A stretch of DNA of 64,000 nt, taken from assembly GCA_951812725.1 (NCBI GenBank), contig OX638330.1:1922001-1986000 (forward strand), written 5' to 3'. Positions 8,845-17,794 of this stretch are shown piece after piece. Positions within the stretch are counted from its first letter, which is position 1. Each line of letters begins with the position of its first letter. A program made the translations under genes and the position numbers. This DNA is from an uncultured Caldilineaceae bacterium. Lineage in GTDB: Bacteria > Chloroflexota > Anaerolineae > Caldilineales > Caldilineaceae. The notes below the pieces were generated by a model, which worked only from the letters and a program-made list of their open reading frames with translations, made no database searches and was not told where the DNA came from.

Positions 8845-9777
8845 ATGAACGCTCCGGGCCCTACCGAAAACAGACCCGTCGACATCTGGCAGCAAGCCAA
8901 CGAAGACCGCTTGCGCCGCAACGCCCAACAATGGGTCCAAAGCCGCGACACAACGCTTTTTACCGAAGAGTGGGAAGGCTACTATGTCGCGGTAACCCGC
9001 GAGGGCTCGCGCCTGATTCTCTGGATGTTGGACGCTGATGTCGCCAATACCGACTGGATCCAAAGTGCGATGGACCTGGCCGAGCCGCTGCGCCTGCAGA
9101 GCTCCTACACCCAGGCAATGGTTCTGTCACTGCTTTGGCAGCCGCTTCCACAGAAACTGTTTCTTAGCGGACTGGGTGGCGGTTGCCTTGCCACCACGCT
9201 CCACCATCACCTCATTTGGGCCGACTTCGTCTGCGTCGAGATCGCAACGCCCATCGCGACCGCGGCATCCCGATTCTTCGGCTTCCAGGAGGATGAACGA
9301 ATGTCTCTCGTCGTCAGTGACGTCCGCGATTTCCTCGAGCAGGACAGTTCAGAATACGACATCATGTATCTCGATGTCTTCTGCGATCACGGCGTTACCC
9401 CGAGCCACGCCACCGAAATGGATTTCCTCGCCCTGTGTCGCGCCCGCATCGGCGCAAGAGGTCTGCTGGCAATGAACCTCGGTAACCACGACCCTGCCTT
9501 CATGAAAGTCGTGAACGCCCTCCATGACCTGTTCCAAACTGTTTACACCTGCCGCGGCCGCGGCAGCACCTCAGTGCTCTTTGCCACCGACCAACCGCCG
9601 CGCCCCCACGCCCAATTGATGAAGGGGGCCGAGATGCTCAGAAAGCGCCACAACTTTCTCTTCGCCCTGCCACCATGGATCGCCCGCTTGACGCAGTTAC
9701 AGCCTCCCGCCCCCGAGCATTTCAAGGATCCGATGCCGCCTTCTGCAGATGAGCACAGTGGGGCATCTGAAGCGTGA
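8845..9777 (+). CDS. Spermidine synthase-like methyltransferase-fold protein
   Basis: About 310 residues from ATG 8845. An earlier in-frame ATG at 8779 is possible, and no strong ribosome site decides between them. The core is a class-I SAM/aminopropyl transferase fold: FLSGLGGGCLATTL (nucleotide loop), FVCVEIATPIATAA (acidic residue after strand 2), LVVSDVRDFLE and YDIMYLDVF. This order is typical of polyamine synthases and of the many spermidine-synthase-like proteins of unknown substrate. The C-terminus is Pro-rich. Its stop overlaps the start of the FkbM gene (GTGA at 9774-9777), so the two are translationally coupled and probably act together. Confidence 0.7.
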   Translation: MNAPGPTENRPVDIWQQANEDRLRRNAQQWVQSRDTTLFTEEWEGYYVAVTREGSRLILWMLDADVANTDWIQSAMDLAEPLRLQSSYTQAMVLSLLWQPLPQKLFLSGLGGGCLATTLHHHLIWADFVCVEIATPIATAASRFFGFQEDERMSLVVSDVRDFLEQDSSEYDIMYLDVFCDHGVTPSHATEMDFLALCRARIGARGLLAMNLGNHDPAFMKVVNALHDLFQTVYTCRGRGSTSVLFATDQPPRPHAQLMKGAEMLRKRHNFLFALPPWIARLTQLQPPAPEHFKDPMPPSADEHSGASEA

Positions 9778-10526
9778 GACCGGTTGCCATATTCTGGAGC
9801 CTCTGGGGGATTGCGCGCTCACTTCTTATCTACTACTGCAAACCCGGCCGCGCCCGCCGAGACCGCCAGTTCTATAGCCAGTTCATCGGCCGCGGCGCAC
9901 TCGTCTTTGACATCGGCGCCCACGTCGGCAATCGAGTAGGCGTCTTCCTGCGAATGGGGGCAACCTGTGTTGCCGTCGAACCGCAACCATCCTTTGCAGC
10001 AATCCTGCAGACGCTCTATCAACGCCATCCTGCCTTCAACCTCGTGGAGTCCGCACTCGGCAGCGCACCGGGTACCACCGCCCTCCACATCAGTCGTCGC
10101 ACACCTACCGTTTCCACCACGTCGTCCGAATGGAAGGACCAGGTCGGCCGCTCACCCTCCTTTGCCGGCGTCTCCTGGGATGAATCCGTATCAACCCAGG
10201 TCGAGACCCTGGATTCTCTCATCGAACGCTTCGGCTCGCCCGACCTGTGCAAGATCGACGTCGAAGGATCGGAGCTGACCGTCTTACAGGGCCTTAGCAG
10301 ACCACTTCCCCTGCTCTCCATCGAGTACATTCCAGCAGTCGCCTCCGTCGCCGTCGCCTGCGTTGCCCGTCTGGAAAGCCTTGGCGCCTACGAATACAAC
10401 TGGAGCCGCGGCGAACTGCAGCGATTGCAAGAGCAAAGCTGGCTCTCTCCCGCCGAAATGACCGCTAAACTAATTGTAATGGACGCCCACGAACCCAGCG
10501 GAGACGTTTACGCGCGGCTGACCTGA
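9774..10526 (+). CDS. FkbM-family methyltransferase
   Basis: 250 residues, starting with GTG inside the stop of the previous gene (4-nt overlap). A hydrophobic N-terminus (IFWSLWGIARSLLIYY) may bind the membrane. The SAM site is VFDIGAHVGNRVGVFLRMG with VAVEPQPSF after it. The family signature KIDVEGSELTVLQGL is at about residues 160-175. FkbM enzymes O-methylate sugars, polyketides or lipid-linked glycans; the substrate cannot be told here. The 3' end overlaps the convergent hydratase gene by 19 bp. Confidence 0.8.
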   Translation: MRPVAIFWSLWGIARSLLIYYCKPGRARRDRQFYSQFIGRGALVFDIGAHVGNRVGVFLRMGATCVAVEPQPSFAAILQTLYQRHPAFNLVESALGSAPGTTALHISRRTPTVSTTSSEWKDQVGRSPSFAGVSWDESVSTQVETLDSLIERFGSPDLCKIDVEGSELTVLQGLSRPLPLLSIEYIPAVASVAVACVARLESLGAYEYNWSRGELQRLQEQSWLSPAEMTAKLIVMDAHEPSGDVYARLT

Positions 10527-11320
10527 CAACTGAGGTTCCCCAAGCCCGGCATGCTGCATTCCACCAGATCCCCGGGCTCCAGTGCAAGAGGCTCCGTCAA
10601 CGAACCGGTCAGAAAGACGTCGCCTGCGTTAATGACGAATCCGCGTTCGTAGACATGATTTACCGTCCACGCCAGCGCCGCCAGCGGATCGCCTCGCGAG
10701 TCGTCCCACAGGTTGGGGGCAGGCTCGCCGTCATTGACCCGCAGCACTACCGCCAGCTGCTTCAGATCCATACCTCTCCCCAACGTAGCCTCCGCGCCCA
10801 GCACGATCACACCGCCGTTCCCATTATCGGCGATGCCCGCCAGCATATTCTGCCTGCTGTCCCAGCCGGCCCGGCAAGATGGCGTGTAGCGTGTGCCGGT
10901 GATATCGAAAGCAGGTAGAATATTGACAATGTCAGCCAGGCGCTCCTGGTTGAACGGATAGTCTTGCTGAAACGGGGCGGAAACAAACCTGAAAGCGATC
11001 TCCGCTTCAGCTTTGGCGGGAAGGCATCGAGTATGCGAGACAGTCGCGCCGTTCCCATAGACCGACGAGGCGAATATGCGGCCGGGAATCGGGCCGTCAT
11101 ATCCTTCTGCCTTTTGAACGCCCAGGCTGGTCGCGCCAACTTTCCAGCCAATTGCCGTATTCGCCGGTTCAATCGCCAGCTGTTGGGCCATTTCATCCTG
11201 CGTGGCATAGGCCGCCTGCCGGTCCTCCGGCAGCAAGTCAGCGGGCATGTCGATCGTCGTCCCCTCCAGCCAAGCCTTCGCTAGCAGACGGCCAGCCTGT
11301 AGATACGGCTCTTCATCCAT
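10508..11320 (-). CDS. 2-oxopent-4-enoate hydratase/decarboxylase-family enzyme (fumarylacetoacetase fold)
   Basis: 270 residues. The N-terminal helical part is followed by IGWKVGATSLGVQ, GPIPGRIF and an acidic metal-site motif (KAEAEIAF). The C-terminal signature FLTGSLTEPLALEPGD is typical of MhpD/XylJ/HpaH-type hydratases and of 4-oxalocrotonate decarboxylases. The expected reaction is Mg2+-dependent hydration of a 2-hydroxydienoate, or decarboxylation in the sister family. The next gene upstream on this strand, 102 bp away, is a crotonase, so a ring-cleavage or side-chain degradation route is plausible. No ring-cleavage dioxygenase is present. Confidence 0.75.
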   Translation of the reverse strand: MDEEPYLQAGRLLAKAWLEGTTIDMPADLLPEDRQAAYATQDEMAQQLAIEPANTAIGWKVGATSLGVQKAEGYDGPIPGRIFASSVYGNGATVSHTRCLPAKAEAEIAFRFVSAPFQQDYPFNQERLADIVNILPAFDITGTRYTPSCRAGWDSRQNMLAGIADNGNGGVIVLGAEATLGRGMDLKQLAVVLRVNDGEPAPNLWDDSRGDPLAALAWTVNHVYERGFVINAGDVFLTGSLTEPLALEPGDLVECSMPGLGNLSCQVSRA

Positions 11321-11422
11321 GTCATTTTCCTGAGGAACTTTGTCTTACAACGCCGGTCCCACGGGCGTGACAATTCACGTCCCGTCCCGACCAAAAATTG
11401 ACAACCTGTCTACGCACCCACT

Positions 11423-12226
11423 TCAAATACCCCGCCAGTGCGGTGCTCTCTTCTCTGCAAAAGCGCGCGGCCCTTCCACCGCATCATCACTTTCCAGCAT
11501 TGCCGTCGCCGCCGGATAGTTGCCCCGCAATGCCTCCGCCAAAGTCGGAAAGTCAAGATTCCGACGTGCTACCTGCTTCGTTGCCCGCAGTGCCAGCGGC
11601 GCACACGCCAGCATATCCTCCACCCAGGCCTGAACCGCACAATCAAGCTTCCCCGCAGGCACTACCTCATTCACCAGCCCATAGGCCAGTGCCTCCTGCG
11701 CGCTGAACTGCCGGCCAGTGAGCAGCAGACCCATTGCTACCTTGTCAGGCAACTGCCGCACCAGGCGGTGGATCCCGCCGCCCATCGCAGCCAGTCCAAC
11801 CCTCGGTTCAGGAAAGCCAAACCGCGCCTGCTCGACCGCGATGATCAAGTCGCAAGCCAAAGCGATCTCCAGACCGCCTCCCAGTGCCAGACCATTGACC
11901 GCGGCAACAACCGGCTTATCCAGGTCGAAGCGTCGCGTTAGCCCTGCAAAGCCGCTTTCCGGATATTCGTCCCACCCCTCTTCAGCGCGTACCTTCAGGT
12001 CCGTCCCCGTACAGAAGCTGCGCCCCCCCGCCCCGCGGACCACCGCGATCCACAGATCTGCATCGGCCGCGAACGAGTCAAAAACCTGTGCCAGCTCAAA
12101 GTGGGCCGGTGGATGCAATGCGTTGAGCACCTGTGGCCGGTTGAGCGTAACATGCAGCACCCTACCCTCGACCCGCAGCACCGTATAACCCACCCGCCCC
12201 GCCAGCCTCTCTATTGCCGATTGCAA
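11423..12226 (-). CDS. Enoyl-CoA hydratase/isomerase family protein
   Basis: 267 residues from a TTG start preceded by GAGGA. It is a crotonase fold: oxyanion-hole segment GAGGRSFCTGTDLKV (about 65-79), then NGLALGGGLEIALACD with the first catalytic Glu. The second Glu follows in FGFPEPRVGL. Both catalytic glutamates of true hydratases are therefore present. The C-terminal FAEKRAPHWRG matches the usual EKRxPxWxG tail. It acts on CoA thioesters in the cytoplasm. It lies 102 bp upstream of the fumarylacetoacetase-fold hydratase on the same strand. Confidence 0.8.
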   Translation of the reverse strand: MQSAIERLAGRVGYTVLRVEGRVLHVTLNRPQVLNALHPPAHFELAQVFDSFAADADLWIAVVRGAGGRSFCTGTDLKVRAEEGWDEYPESGFAGLTRRFDLDKPVVAAVNGLALGGGLEIALACDLIIAVEQARFGFPEPRVGLAAMGGGIHRLVRQLPDKVAMGLLLTGRQFSAQEALAYGLVNEVVPAGKLDCAVQAWVEDMLACAPLALRATKQVARRNLDFPTLAEALRGNYPAATAMLESDDAVEGPRAFAEKRAPHWRGI

Positions 12227-12299
12227 AACGAATCCTCAACTCCCCCTCACACCAGCATAATCTCGTCCCGGTCCTTCGCATCCCTCCGGGCAAGCAAGA

Positions 12300-12860
12300 G
12301 TTTTCTTCGCAGCCCTTCGTGGCCCATCGCAGAAGAAAAGGTGTTCTCCGTGGCCCTCCGTGGAAAAAGGTGTTGCAGTTGCAGTTCTTCGCGGCCCTTC
12401 GTGGCCCTTCGCGGCCCTTCGTGGATAAAGATGTTGACGTTGCAGTTCTTAGCGTCTCTTCGCGGCCCTTCGCGGAAAAAGGTGTTGCAGTTGCAGTTCT
12501 TCGCGGCCCTTCGTGGCCCTTCGCGGCCGTTCGTGGAAAAAGACGTTGACGTTGCAGTTCTTAGCGTCTCTTCGCGGCCCTTCGCGGATAAAGGTGTTGC
12601 AGTTGCAGTTCTTCGCGGCCCTTCGTGGCCCTTCGCGGCCCTTCGTGGAAAAAGACGTTGACGTTGCAGTTCTTAGCGTCTCTTCGCGGCCCTTCGCGGA
12701 TAAAGGTGTTGAAGTTGCAGTTCTTCGCGGCCCTTCGCGGCCCTTCGTGGAAAAAGACGTTGACGTTGCAGTTCTTAGCGTCTCTTCGCGGCCCTTCGCG
12801 GAAAAGGTGTTGCAGTTGCAGTTCTCCGTGGCCCTCTGTGGACAAAGGTGTTCTTCCTAT
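12300..12860. repeat. Tandem array 1 (112-bp period, about 4.5 units)
   Basis: GGTGTTGCAG-type landmarks recur at 12369, 12481, 12593, 12705 and 12806, giving spacings of 112, 112, 112 and 101 bp. Each unit contains two related half-units of about 55 bp: GTTGCAGTT followed by runs of CTTCGYGGCC, and a version with GTTGACGTT. Open frames pass through on both strands, but 112 is not a multiple of three, so each unit is read in a new frame. I treat the array as non-coding. It lies between the crotonase and the amidohydrolase operon, and a relative occurs at 17795-18215. Confidence 0.85.
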
Positions 12861-12885
12861 CCCTCAGTGGACATACCAAAGACGC

Positions 12886-13959
12886 CTACCCAGCCTCCAA
12901 CCCATAAAGCTCAGCCGCCGTCTGCCCCATAATTCGGGTCCGCATGTGCTCAGGAAACTGCCGTACCGCAAAATCAGGCGCGTCACCATCCCAATGAGGA
13001 AAATCACTCGAAAACATCAGCATCTGCTCAGCCGGAAACATCTCCAGCATCGCGTGGAAATGCTCCGTGTTCGGCGGCTCCTCCAACGGCTGCGTTGTCA
13101 GGCGGATGTGCCTGGCCGCGACTTCGCTCGGCAGCTCATTCAACCACGGAATCGTCGAGTGCAGCGCCTTCCAATTCTTGTCCATGCGCCACAGAATCGG
13201 CGGCAGCCACGAAATTCCCCCTTCAACCAGCACGAACTTGAGCTTGGGAAACTTCGCGAACACACCTTCCGCCAGCATACTCGTCACATGCGCAATGTAG
13301 CTGTTCACAAGTGTCGTATGCCACTCAAAATAGCTCGTAGGATAACCCGCCGCATTCGGCGGTCCCGACAACCCCACCCCCTCCGACCCGGGATGAATCG
13401 CGATCGCCAAGCCATACTCGCTGGCCGCCTCGTATATTGGATGAAAAATCCGCTGGCCCCATGGAATGCGCGCCGCACTCGGTAGCTGCACCTGCACAAA
13501 CTGAGGATGCCCGCCCAACCGGTGTATTTCCGCCACCGCCATCTCCGGCAAATGCGGATAGACCCCCAACGATGAAAGCATCCGCGGGCTCTGCGCCAGC
13601 CACTCCTCCACATAGACGTCATTGACCGCGCTGATCACCGCCGCAGCATAGTCAGGCTCTGGCGATTGCGCCGTATGCAGAATGCCGCCCGGAAGCAGCA
13701 CCCCGTAGTCAATCCCATACTTGTCCAGAAAGTGCTCTTCCAGCAGTTTCGGATCGCTCTGAATCGTCTGCCCGTTCTCCAATCGCACGTCCGCCCTCTC
13801 CACGCCCATCGGATTCCACCAGCCCAAATTGCCCGGGCCGCGATTCCCCCCGGCGTATCGAGTACGCCAAGGCTCTGGCAGACGCGCCTGCACGCTTTTG
13901 GCGTTCACGACCGGATGAATGTCCGTGTCGACCACCAGGTTCCCATTTCTATTTGTCAT
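12886..13959 (-). CDS. Amidohydrolase (amidohydrolase_2 / decarboxylase-type TIM barrel)
   Basis: 357 residues from ATG 13959, which overlaps the stop of the permease gene as ATGA and follows GGCGGGAAG. Metal-site motifs are in the expected order: DTDIHPVV at the N-terminus, AIAIHPGSEG near the middle, and SSDFPHWDGD near the C-terminus. The family hydrolyses or decarboxylates ring compounds and lactones (for example 4-sulfomuconolactonase and ACMS decarboxylase relatives). It is the last gene of the binding protein-permease-permease operon and so probably acts on the imported compound or its product. It ends just before tandem array 1. Confidence 0.8.
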   Translation of the reverse strand: MTNRNGNLVVDTDIHPVVNAKSVQARLPEPWRTRYAGGNRGPGNLGWWNPMGVERADVRLENGQTIQSDPKLLEEHFLDKYGIDYGVLLPGGILHTAQSPEPDYAAAVISAVNDVYVEEWLAQSPRMLSSLGVYPHLPEMAVAEIHRLGGHPQFVQVQLPSAARIPWGQRIFHPIYEAASEYGLAIAIHPGSEGVGLSGPPNAAGYPTSYFEWHTTLVNSYIAHVTSMLAEGVFAKFPKLKFVLVEGGISWLPPILWRMDKNWKALHSTIPWLNELPSEVAARHIRLTTQPLEEPPNTEHFHAMLEMFPAEQMLMFSSDFPHWDGDAPDFAVRQFPEHMRTRIMGQTAAELYGLEAG

Positions 13960-14810
13960 CTTCCCGCCAGTCCGCTCATCTGAATGCCACTGACAAAGTA
14001 GCGCTGAGCAAAGAAAAAGAGAATCAACAGCGGCAGAATCATCGCCGTCGACGCCGCCATCATCAGGTTCCACTCGGTAGAATACAGCCCCCGAAAACCC
14101 CGCAATCCTATCGCCATCGTCCAGTTCTCAGGGCTCTGCAGATAGATCAGGGGCTCAAAGAAATCGTTCCAATTATGGATGAAGGCAAAGACCGCAATCG
14201 TCGCCAACACAGGCTTGGAAAGGGGCAGAATCACGCCCCAATAGATGCGAAGATTGCTGGCCCCGTCGATCCGAGCCGCCTCGTCCAGTTCAAGTGGTAT
14301 CGTCATAAAGAACTGCCTGAACAGAAAGATGTTGAACGCGCCCCCGCCAAACCACAGCGGCACGATCAGAGGTAAGAAAGTATCAATCCAACCCAGCGTG
14401 CGAAAAACAATAAAGGTTGGGATCAGCGTCACGATTGACGGCAGCATGATCGTGGACAGCACCAGCAGAAAAAGCGTCCCGCGCAACGGAAATCGCAGAC
14501 GGGCAAACGCATAGGCCGCCAGCGACGCCGTAAATAACGTGCCCGTCGTGGCAAAGAAGACGATGCGAATCGTGTTCCAGAAATATTCGTGAAAGGCAAC
14601 AGCCCTGAACGCCTCCGCGTAGTTGCTCCACACAAACGGATCCGGTATCCATTTGGGAGGCATCAGAAAAGTTTGCCCTCCAGTCTTCAACGAGGTCGAA
14701 ATCAGCCAGACCAAGGGTAGCGCCAGCGTCAAAGCGAAGAAGCTCAGAACTGCGTACCAGAATCCGGCCCTCAGAATCTCTAACGTAGCTCTGCCGCTTA
14801 TTGATGTCAT
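13956..14810 (-). CDS. Carbohydrate ABC transporter permease, MalG/UgpE type
   Basis: 284 residues with six predicted membrane segments. It carries the inner-membrane ABC permease EAA loop (DEAARIDGASNLRIYWGVIL, then PLSKP) that docks the ATPase. The C-terminus IQMSGLAGR resembles the KGL-type end of this family. It is the second permease of the operon and overlaps the amidohydrolase by 4 nt. No ATPase gene is nearby, so a shared MsmX/UgpC-like ATPase elsewhere is likely. Confidence 0.88.
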   Translation of the reverse strand: MTSISGRATLEILRAGFWYAVLSFFALTLALPLVWLISTSLKTGGQTFLMPPKWIPDPFVWSNYAEAFRAVAFHEYFWNTIRIVFFATTGTLFTASLAAYAFARLRFPLRGTLFLLVLSTIMLPSIVTLIPTFIVFRTLGWIDTFLPLIVPLWFGGGAFNIFLFRQFFMTIPLELDEAARIDGASNLRIYWGVILPLSKPVLATIAVFAFIHNWNDFFEPLIYLQSPENWTMAIGLRGFRGLYSTEWNLMMAASTAMILPLLILFFFAQRYFVSGIQMSGLAGR

Positions 14811-14831
14811 CCGAATATAGTCTTTTCAGTT

Positions 14832-15761
14832 CTAGCGGCGCAGATCGCCTTCGTAGAAGACCCACCGGTCCGACAGCATAAACTGGATGATGGTGAATAA
14901 CAGAACGATTATAAACAGAACCCAGGCCATCGCCGACGCGTAGCCCATACGGAAATTCTCGAAGGCGGCGCGGAAAAGATAGAGTAGGTAAAAGAGAGTC
15001 GAGTAGTTCGGACCGCCCTCGGTCATGATGTACGCCTGCGTAAATATCTGAAACGCGCCGATGATGGCAATGATCAGGTTGAAGAACAGTGCCGGTGTCA
15101 ACAGGGGCAGCGTGATGCGCCAAAAGCGGTCCCACCAGTTGGCTCCGTCGATCGCCGCCGCCTCGTAGAGCGGTATCGGGATGCCCTTTAGCCCCGCCAG
15201 CAGAATCACCATCTGGCCCCCAATCGACCAGAAGCTCATAATGATCAACGCCGGCTTCGCCAGCCGCGGATCCTGCAGCCAGTACAGTCCCTCCAGACCG
15301 ATCCACTCCAGAAAAGCGTTGGCCAGCCCCCACGACGGGTGGAATATCCACACCCACAGGATCGAATTAGCCACAACCGGCGTCAACGAAGGCACATAGT
15401 ATGCCGTGCGGAAGTAGTGAATGCCCCGCAAGTTCATGTTCACCGCCAGTGCCGCCAGCAGCGCCATGAACAAGTGCAGTGGCACACCGATAAACACGTA
15501 GTAACTTGTGTTGTATAAACTTAGCCAGAAACGGTCGTCATTGAACAACTTCACATACTGCGCCCCGCCCACCCAAACCGAAGGCGTCACGATCTCCCAG
15601 CGCGTCAAGGAGATATAAAGCGACGCCAGCATCGGCCCGGCCGTGAATATGAGGAATCCAAATATCCACGGCAGGATAAACAGGTAACCGTCCCTGGTTT
15701 CAGACCAGAGCAGGCCGCGTCCTTTCTTCTCTTTGACTGGGTTGATTCCAGGGCTGTCCAT
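14832..15761 (-). CDS. Carbohydrate ABC transporter permease, MalF/UgpA type
   Basis: About 309 residues. The ATG at 15761 is preferred over the in-frame TTG just before it. Six membrane segments are predicted, with the EAA loop YEAAAIDGANWWDRFWRITL followed by PLL. The TEGGPNYSTLFYLLYLFRAAF segment is typical of sugar permease A subunits. It pairs with the MalG-type permease 21 bp downstream. A perfect stem-loop lies between this gene and the upstream binding-protein gene. Confidence 0.88.
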   Translation of the reverse strand: MDSPGINPVKEKKGRGLLWSETRDGYLFILPWIFGFLIFTAGPMLASLYISLTRWEIVTPSVWVGGAQYVKLFNDDRFWLSLYNTSYYVFIGVPLHLFMALLAALAVNMNLRGIHYFRTAYYVPSLTPVVANSILWVWIFHPSWGLANAFLEWIGLEGLYWLQDPRLAKPALIIMSFWSIGGQMVILLAGLKGIPIPLYEAAAIDGANWWDRFWRITLPLLTPALFFNLIIAIIGAFQIFTQAYIMTEGGPNYSTLFYLLYLFRAAFENFRMGYASAMAWVLFIIVLLFTIIQFMLSDRWVFYEGDLRR

Positions 15762-15781
15762 CAAATGGATGAGTGATCTAG

Positions 15782-15814
15782 GGTGCTGGCAGCCCTTGGA
15801 CAGCTGCCAGCACC
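15782..15814 (-). promoter_or_regulatory. Intercistronic stem-loop between binding-protein and permease genes
   Basis: Perfect 12-bp inverted repeat GGTGCTGGCAGC / GCTGCCAGCACC with a 9-nt loop, 15 bp after the binding-protein stop and with no T-run. Such hairpins between binding-protein and permease genes are known to protect the upstream mRNA so that binding protein is made in excess. The function here is inferred. Confidence 0.65.
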
Positions 15815-15828
15815 ATGCTTAGCTAACC

Positions 15829-17184
15829 CTAAACACCAGGCACGTATACCGCCAGCTCCTCCACCCGGCCGGCAATAGCATCAAGCGTACCCTGTGCATC
15901 CGCCTTCTCGATACCGTAGATCGAGTTCAGCGCCGGCTGCACTTCGCGATGCACGCCGATCCAGTCGCCCGCGACCGGTTCCGGCCTGCCGTACTCGAAC
16001 GCGTCCAACATGATCTGCGCACTCGCCGGCAGTACGTCTGCCATCGTCTCCAACAGGCTCTCGGCCACGACCTTCAGCGAGGGTACATTCAACCCTGTAG
16101 CCTCCACCCAGTGGCGGAAGGCATTCTCGCCGCCGAGGAACTTCATCCACTGCCACGCCTCGTCCGGATTTTCGGTGCCGCTGTAAAGACTGTGCCCCGC
16201 TGAAGCGACGCGCGTGGTTTGCGTATCACCCTCATCAACCGGGAAGTGCGCAATGTCCCACTCGAACTCCGAACTCATCACATTCGAGAATACTGAGAAC
16301 TGCGGGAACATGCCGATGCGCCCCGTCGTGAACAGGTCACCTGTGCTGAATCCGCCCGCCTCTGTAACCGTGGCCGGCACATGAATGCCCCCGTCCTGGT
16401 GCCAGTCCTGGATCTCGACCACCTGCGACAGACCCGGCTCCTGGTTCATCGTGAACTGCGTCCGGTCCTCGCTCAGCACGTCGCCGCCCTTCTGCCACAT
16501 CTTTATCCACGTATTGCGATTCCGGTGCCAGTCCGCCGTTCCGAAGACACGGTCAGTGCCTTCACCCTGGGTCATCGCCGCCGCGGCCTCTTCAAAGTCG
16601 CCCCACGTCCAGCCGTCCGCTGGCCGCGCCGCGCCCGCCGCGTCGAAAAGCTCGGCGTTGTAGATGATCACCGTACTGGTCGTCTCGCGCGGGAATCCAA
16701 TCTGCCTACCCTCATACTGGAAATCCTTCAACGCGGCCAGCAAGAAGTCATCCCCGCTGATGTCGTCGTCGGCATCGAGGAAAGGATTGACATCCAGCTG
16801 GATGTTTCGCACCGCCTGCCCCGAGTTCGTATAACTGTGCGCCCAGTAAGAGTCCGGTGCATCGCCCGCCGCAATCAGCGTCAGCAGCTTCGTCTGAATC
16901 TCAATCGCGCCGCCCGGTTCCCAAATCGGATCAATCGTAATACCGGTGTTAGCCGCCTGGAAATCCTCTATAAGCGGCTCATAGCGCAGAAAAGAAATCT
17001 CGCCTCCTCCCTGCGTCAGGAACGACACCGCAGTCGGCTCAGCCATTCCAGCGTCTCCGCCGGAGTCGCCGCCGGCAGGTCCGGCAACCGGCATACATGC
17101 CGCCAGCGCCGATGCCCCAACACCGAGGGCGGAAAGACGCAGAAATCCTCGTCGCGATACAGTGTTCGAAACTTGGTCCTTCAT
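15829..17184 (-). CDS. Carbohydrate ABC transporter substrate-binding lipoprotein (family 1, UgpB/MalE-like)
   Basis: 451 residues, with AGGAG upstream. The N-terminus has a twin-arginine motif SRRGFLRLSALG followed by a lipobox SALAAC, so it is a Tat-exported, lipid-anchored protein. The mature part has family features: FLTQGGGEISFLRYEPLIEDF, GDAPDSYWAHSY, and a C-terminal EAWQWMKFLGG followed by the closing helices. It delivers a sugar or sugar-like compound to the two permeases downstream, and the amidohydrolase at the end of the operon suggests the ligand is not a plain disaccharide. First gene of the operon; its promoter region abuts truncated repeat copy C1. Confidence 0.88.
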   Translation of the reverse strand: MKDQVSNTVSRRGFLRLSALGVGASALAACMPVAGPAGGDSGGDAGMAEPTAVSFLTQGGGEISFLRYEPLIEDFQAANTGITIDPIWEPGGAIEIQTKLLTLIAAGDAPDSYWAHSYTNSGQAVRNIQLDVNPFLDADDDISGDDFLLAALKDFQYEGRQIGFPRETTSTVIIYNAELFDAAGAARPADGWTWGDFEEAAAAMTQGEGTDRVFGTADWHRNRNTWIKMWQKGGDVLSEDRTQFTMNQEPGLSQVVEIQDWHQDGGIHVPATVTEAGGFSTGDLFTTGRIGMFPQFSVFSNVMSSEFEWDIAHFPVDEGDTQTTRVASAGHSLYSGTENPDEAWQWMKFLGGENAFRHWVEATGLNVPSLKVVAESLLETMADVLPASAQIMLDAFEYGRPEPVAGDWIGVHREVQPALNSIYGIEKADAQGTLDAIAGRVEELAVYVPGV

Positions 17185-17368
17185 CTTGCATTCTCCTTTT
17201 CTACAGTTCGATTCAACCTGGAAGTGGGGTATGCTAACCGAGGGTCCACAAGCGAAATATTAGCACAGCGGCGACCAATTCGCTAAACGGATCAAATTAC
17301 CTCCAGTTCGCCCATTCACCGGCCACCTTCTCTCTCCCCACTCCTCTCCCCTCTTACCTTGCTCTTCT

Positions 17369-17490
17369 GGGCGGTCGGGCCTTCGGCCCTCCCTTGTGCA
17401 GGGGCTGCGCCCCCGCAACGCCCCCCTACAAAAACATGCCTCACCGACCGTTCTTACTCTTCCCCAGCATCGTGTCTGGCGAACGGAGTC
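17369..17490 (+). repeat. Truncated MITE core, copy C1
   Basis: The G+C-rich core of the MITE family (GGGCC-TTC-GGCCC hairpin, GGGGC-TGC-GCCCC hairpin, CATGCCTCACCGACCG) is present. Neither GTAA terminal repeat is visible. It continues into the less conserved CTTCCCCAGCATCGTGTCT segment. Confidence 0.7.
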
Positions 17491-17585
17491 TACTCCCCCA
17501 CTTGCCGCTTCAACCCACCGACCACCGACCTCCAACCGCAGAAATTACTGATCACTGACCCCTGACCACTGACCCCTGCAGTTGT

Positions 17586-17690
17586 GCGGTCGGGCCTTCG
17601 GCCCTCCCTTGTGCAGGGGCTGCGCCCCCGCAACGCCCCGCCCTGTCTCGCCACCGTGCTCATTCTTCCCCAGCAAAATGTCTAGCCAGC
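17586..17690 (+). repeat. Truncated MITE core, copy C2
   Basis: A second core copy about 217 bp after C1 in the same orientation, also without terminal repeats. It is preceded by CACTGAYC heptamer repeats (about 17545-17575) like those in copy A. The later part CATTCTTCCCCAGCAAAATG aligns with C1, so the pair may come from a tandem duplication. Confidence 0.65.
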
Positions 17691-17794
17691 AGCATCCCCC
17701 CAGACTTTCCTGTTAGGCCAGGCCTTGTGCCTGGGCGCCGCCGCACACCGTACTCGAACTGCATCCCCTAGCACTCCATCGTGACACGTCGTGG

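Noticed and set aside
12300..12860. Possible CRISPR array or repeat-protein gene
   Set aside because: Units are contiguous with no unique spacers, and the 112-bp step is not a multiple of three, so neither a CRISPR nor an in-frame repeat protein fits.
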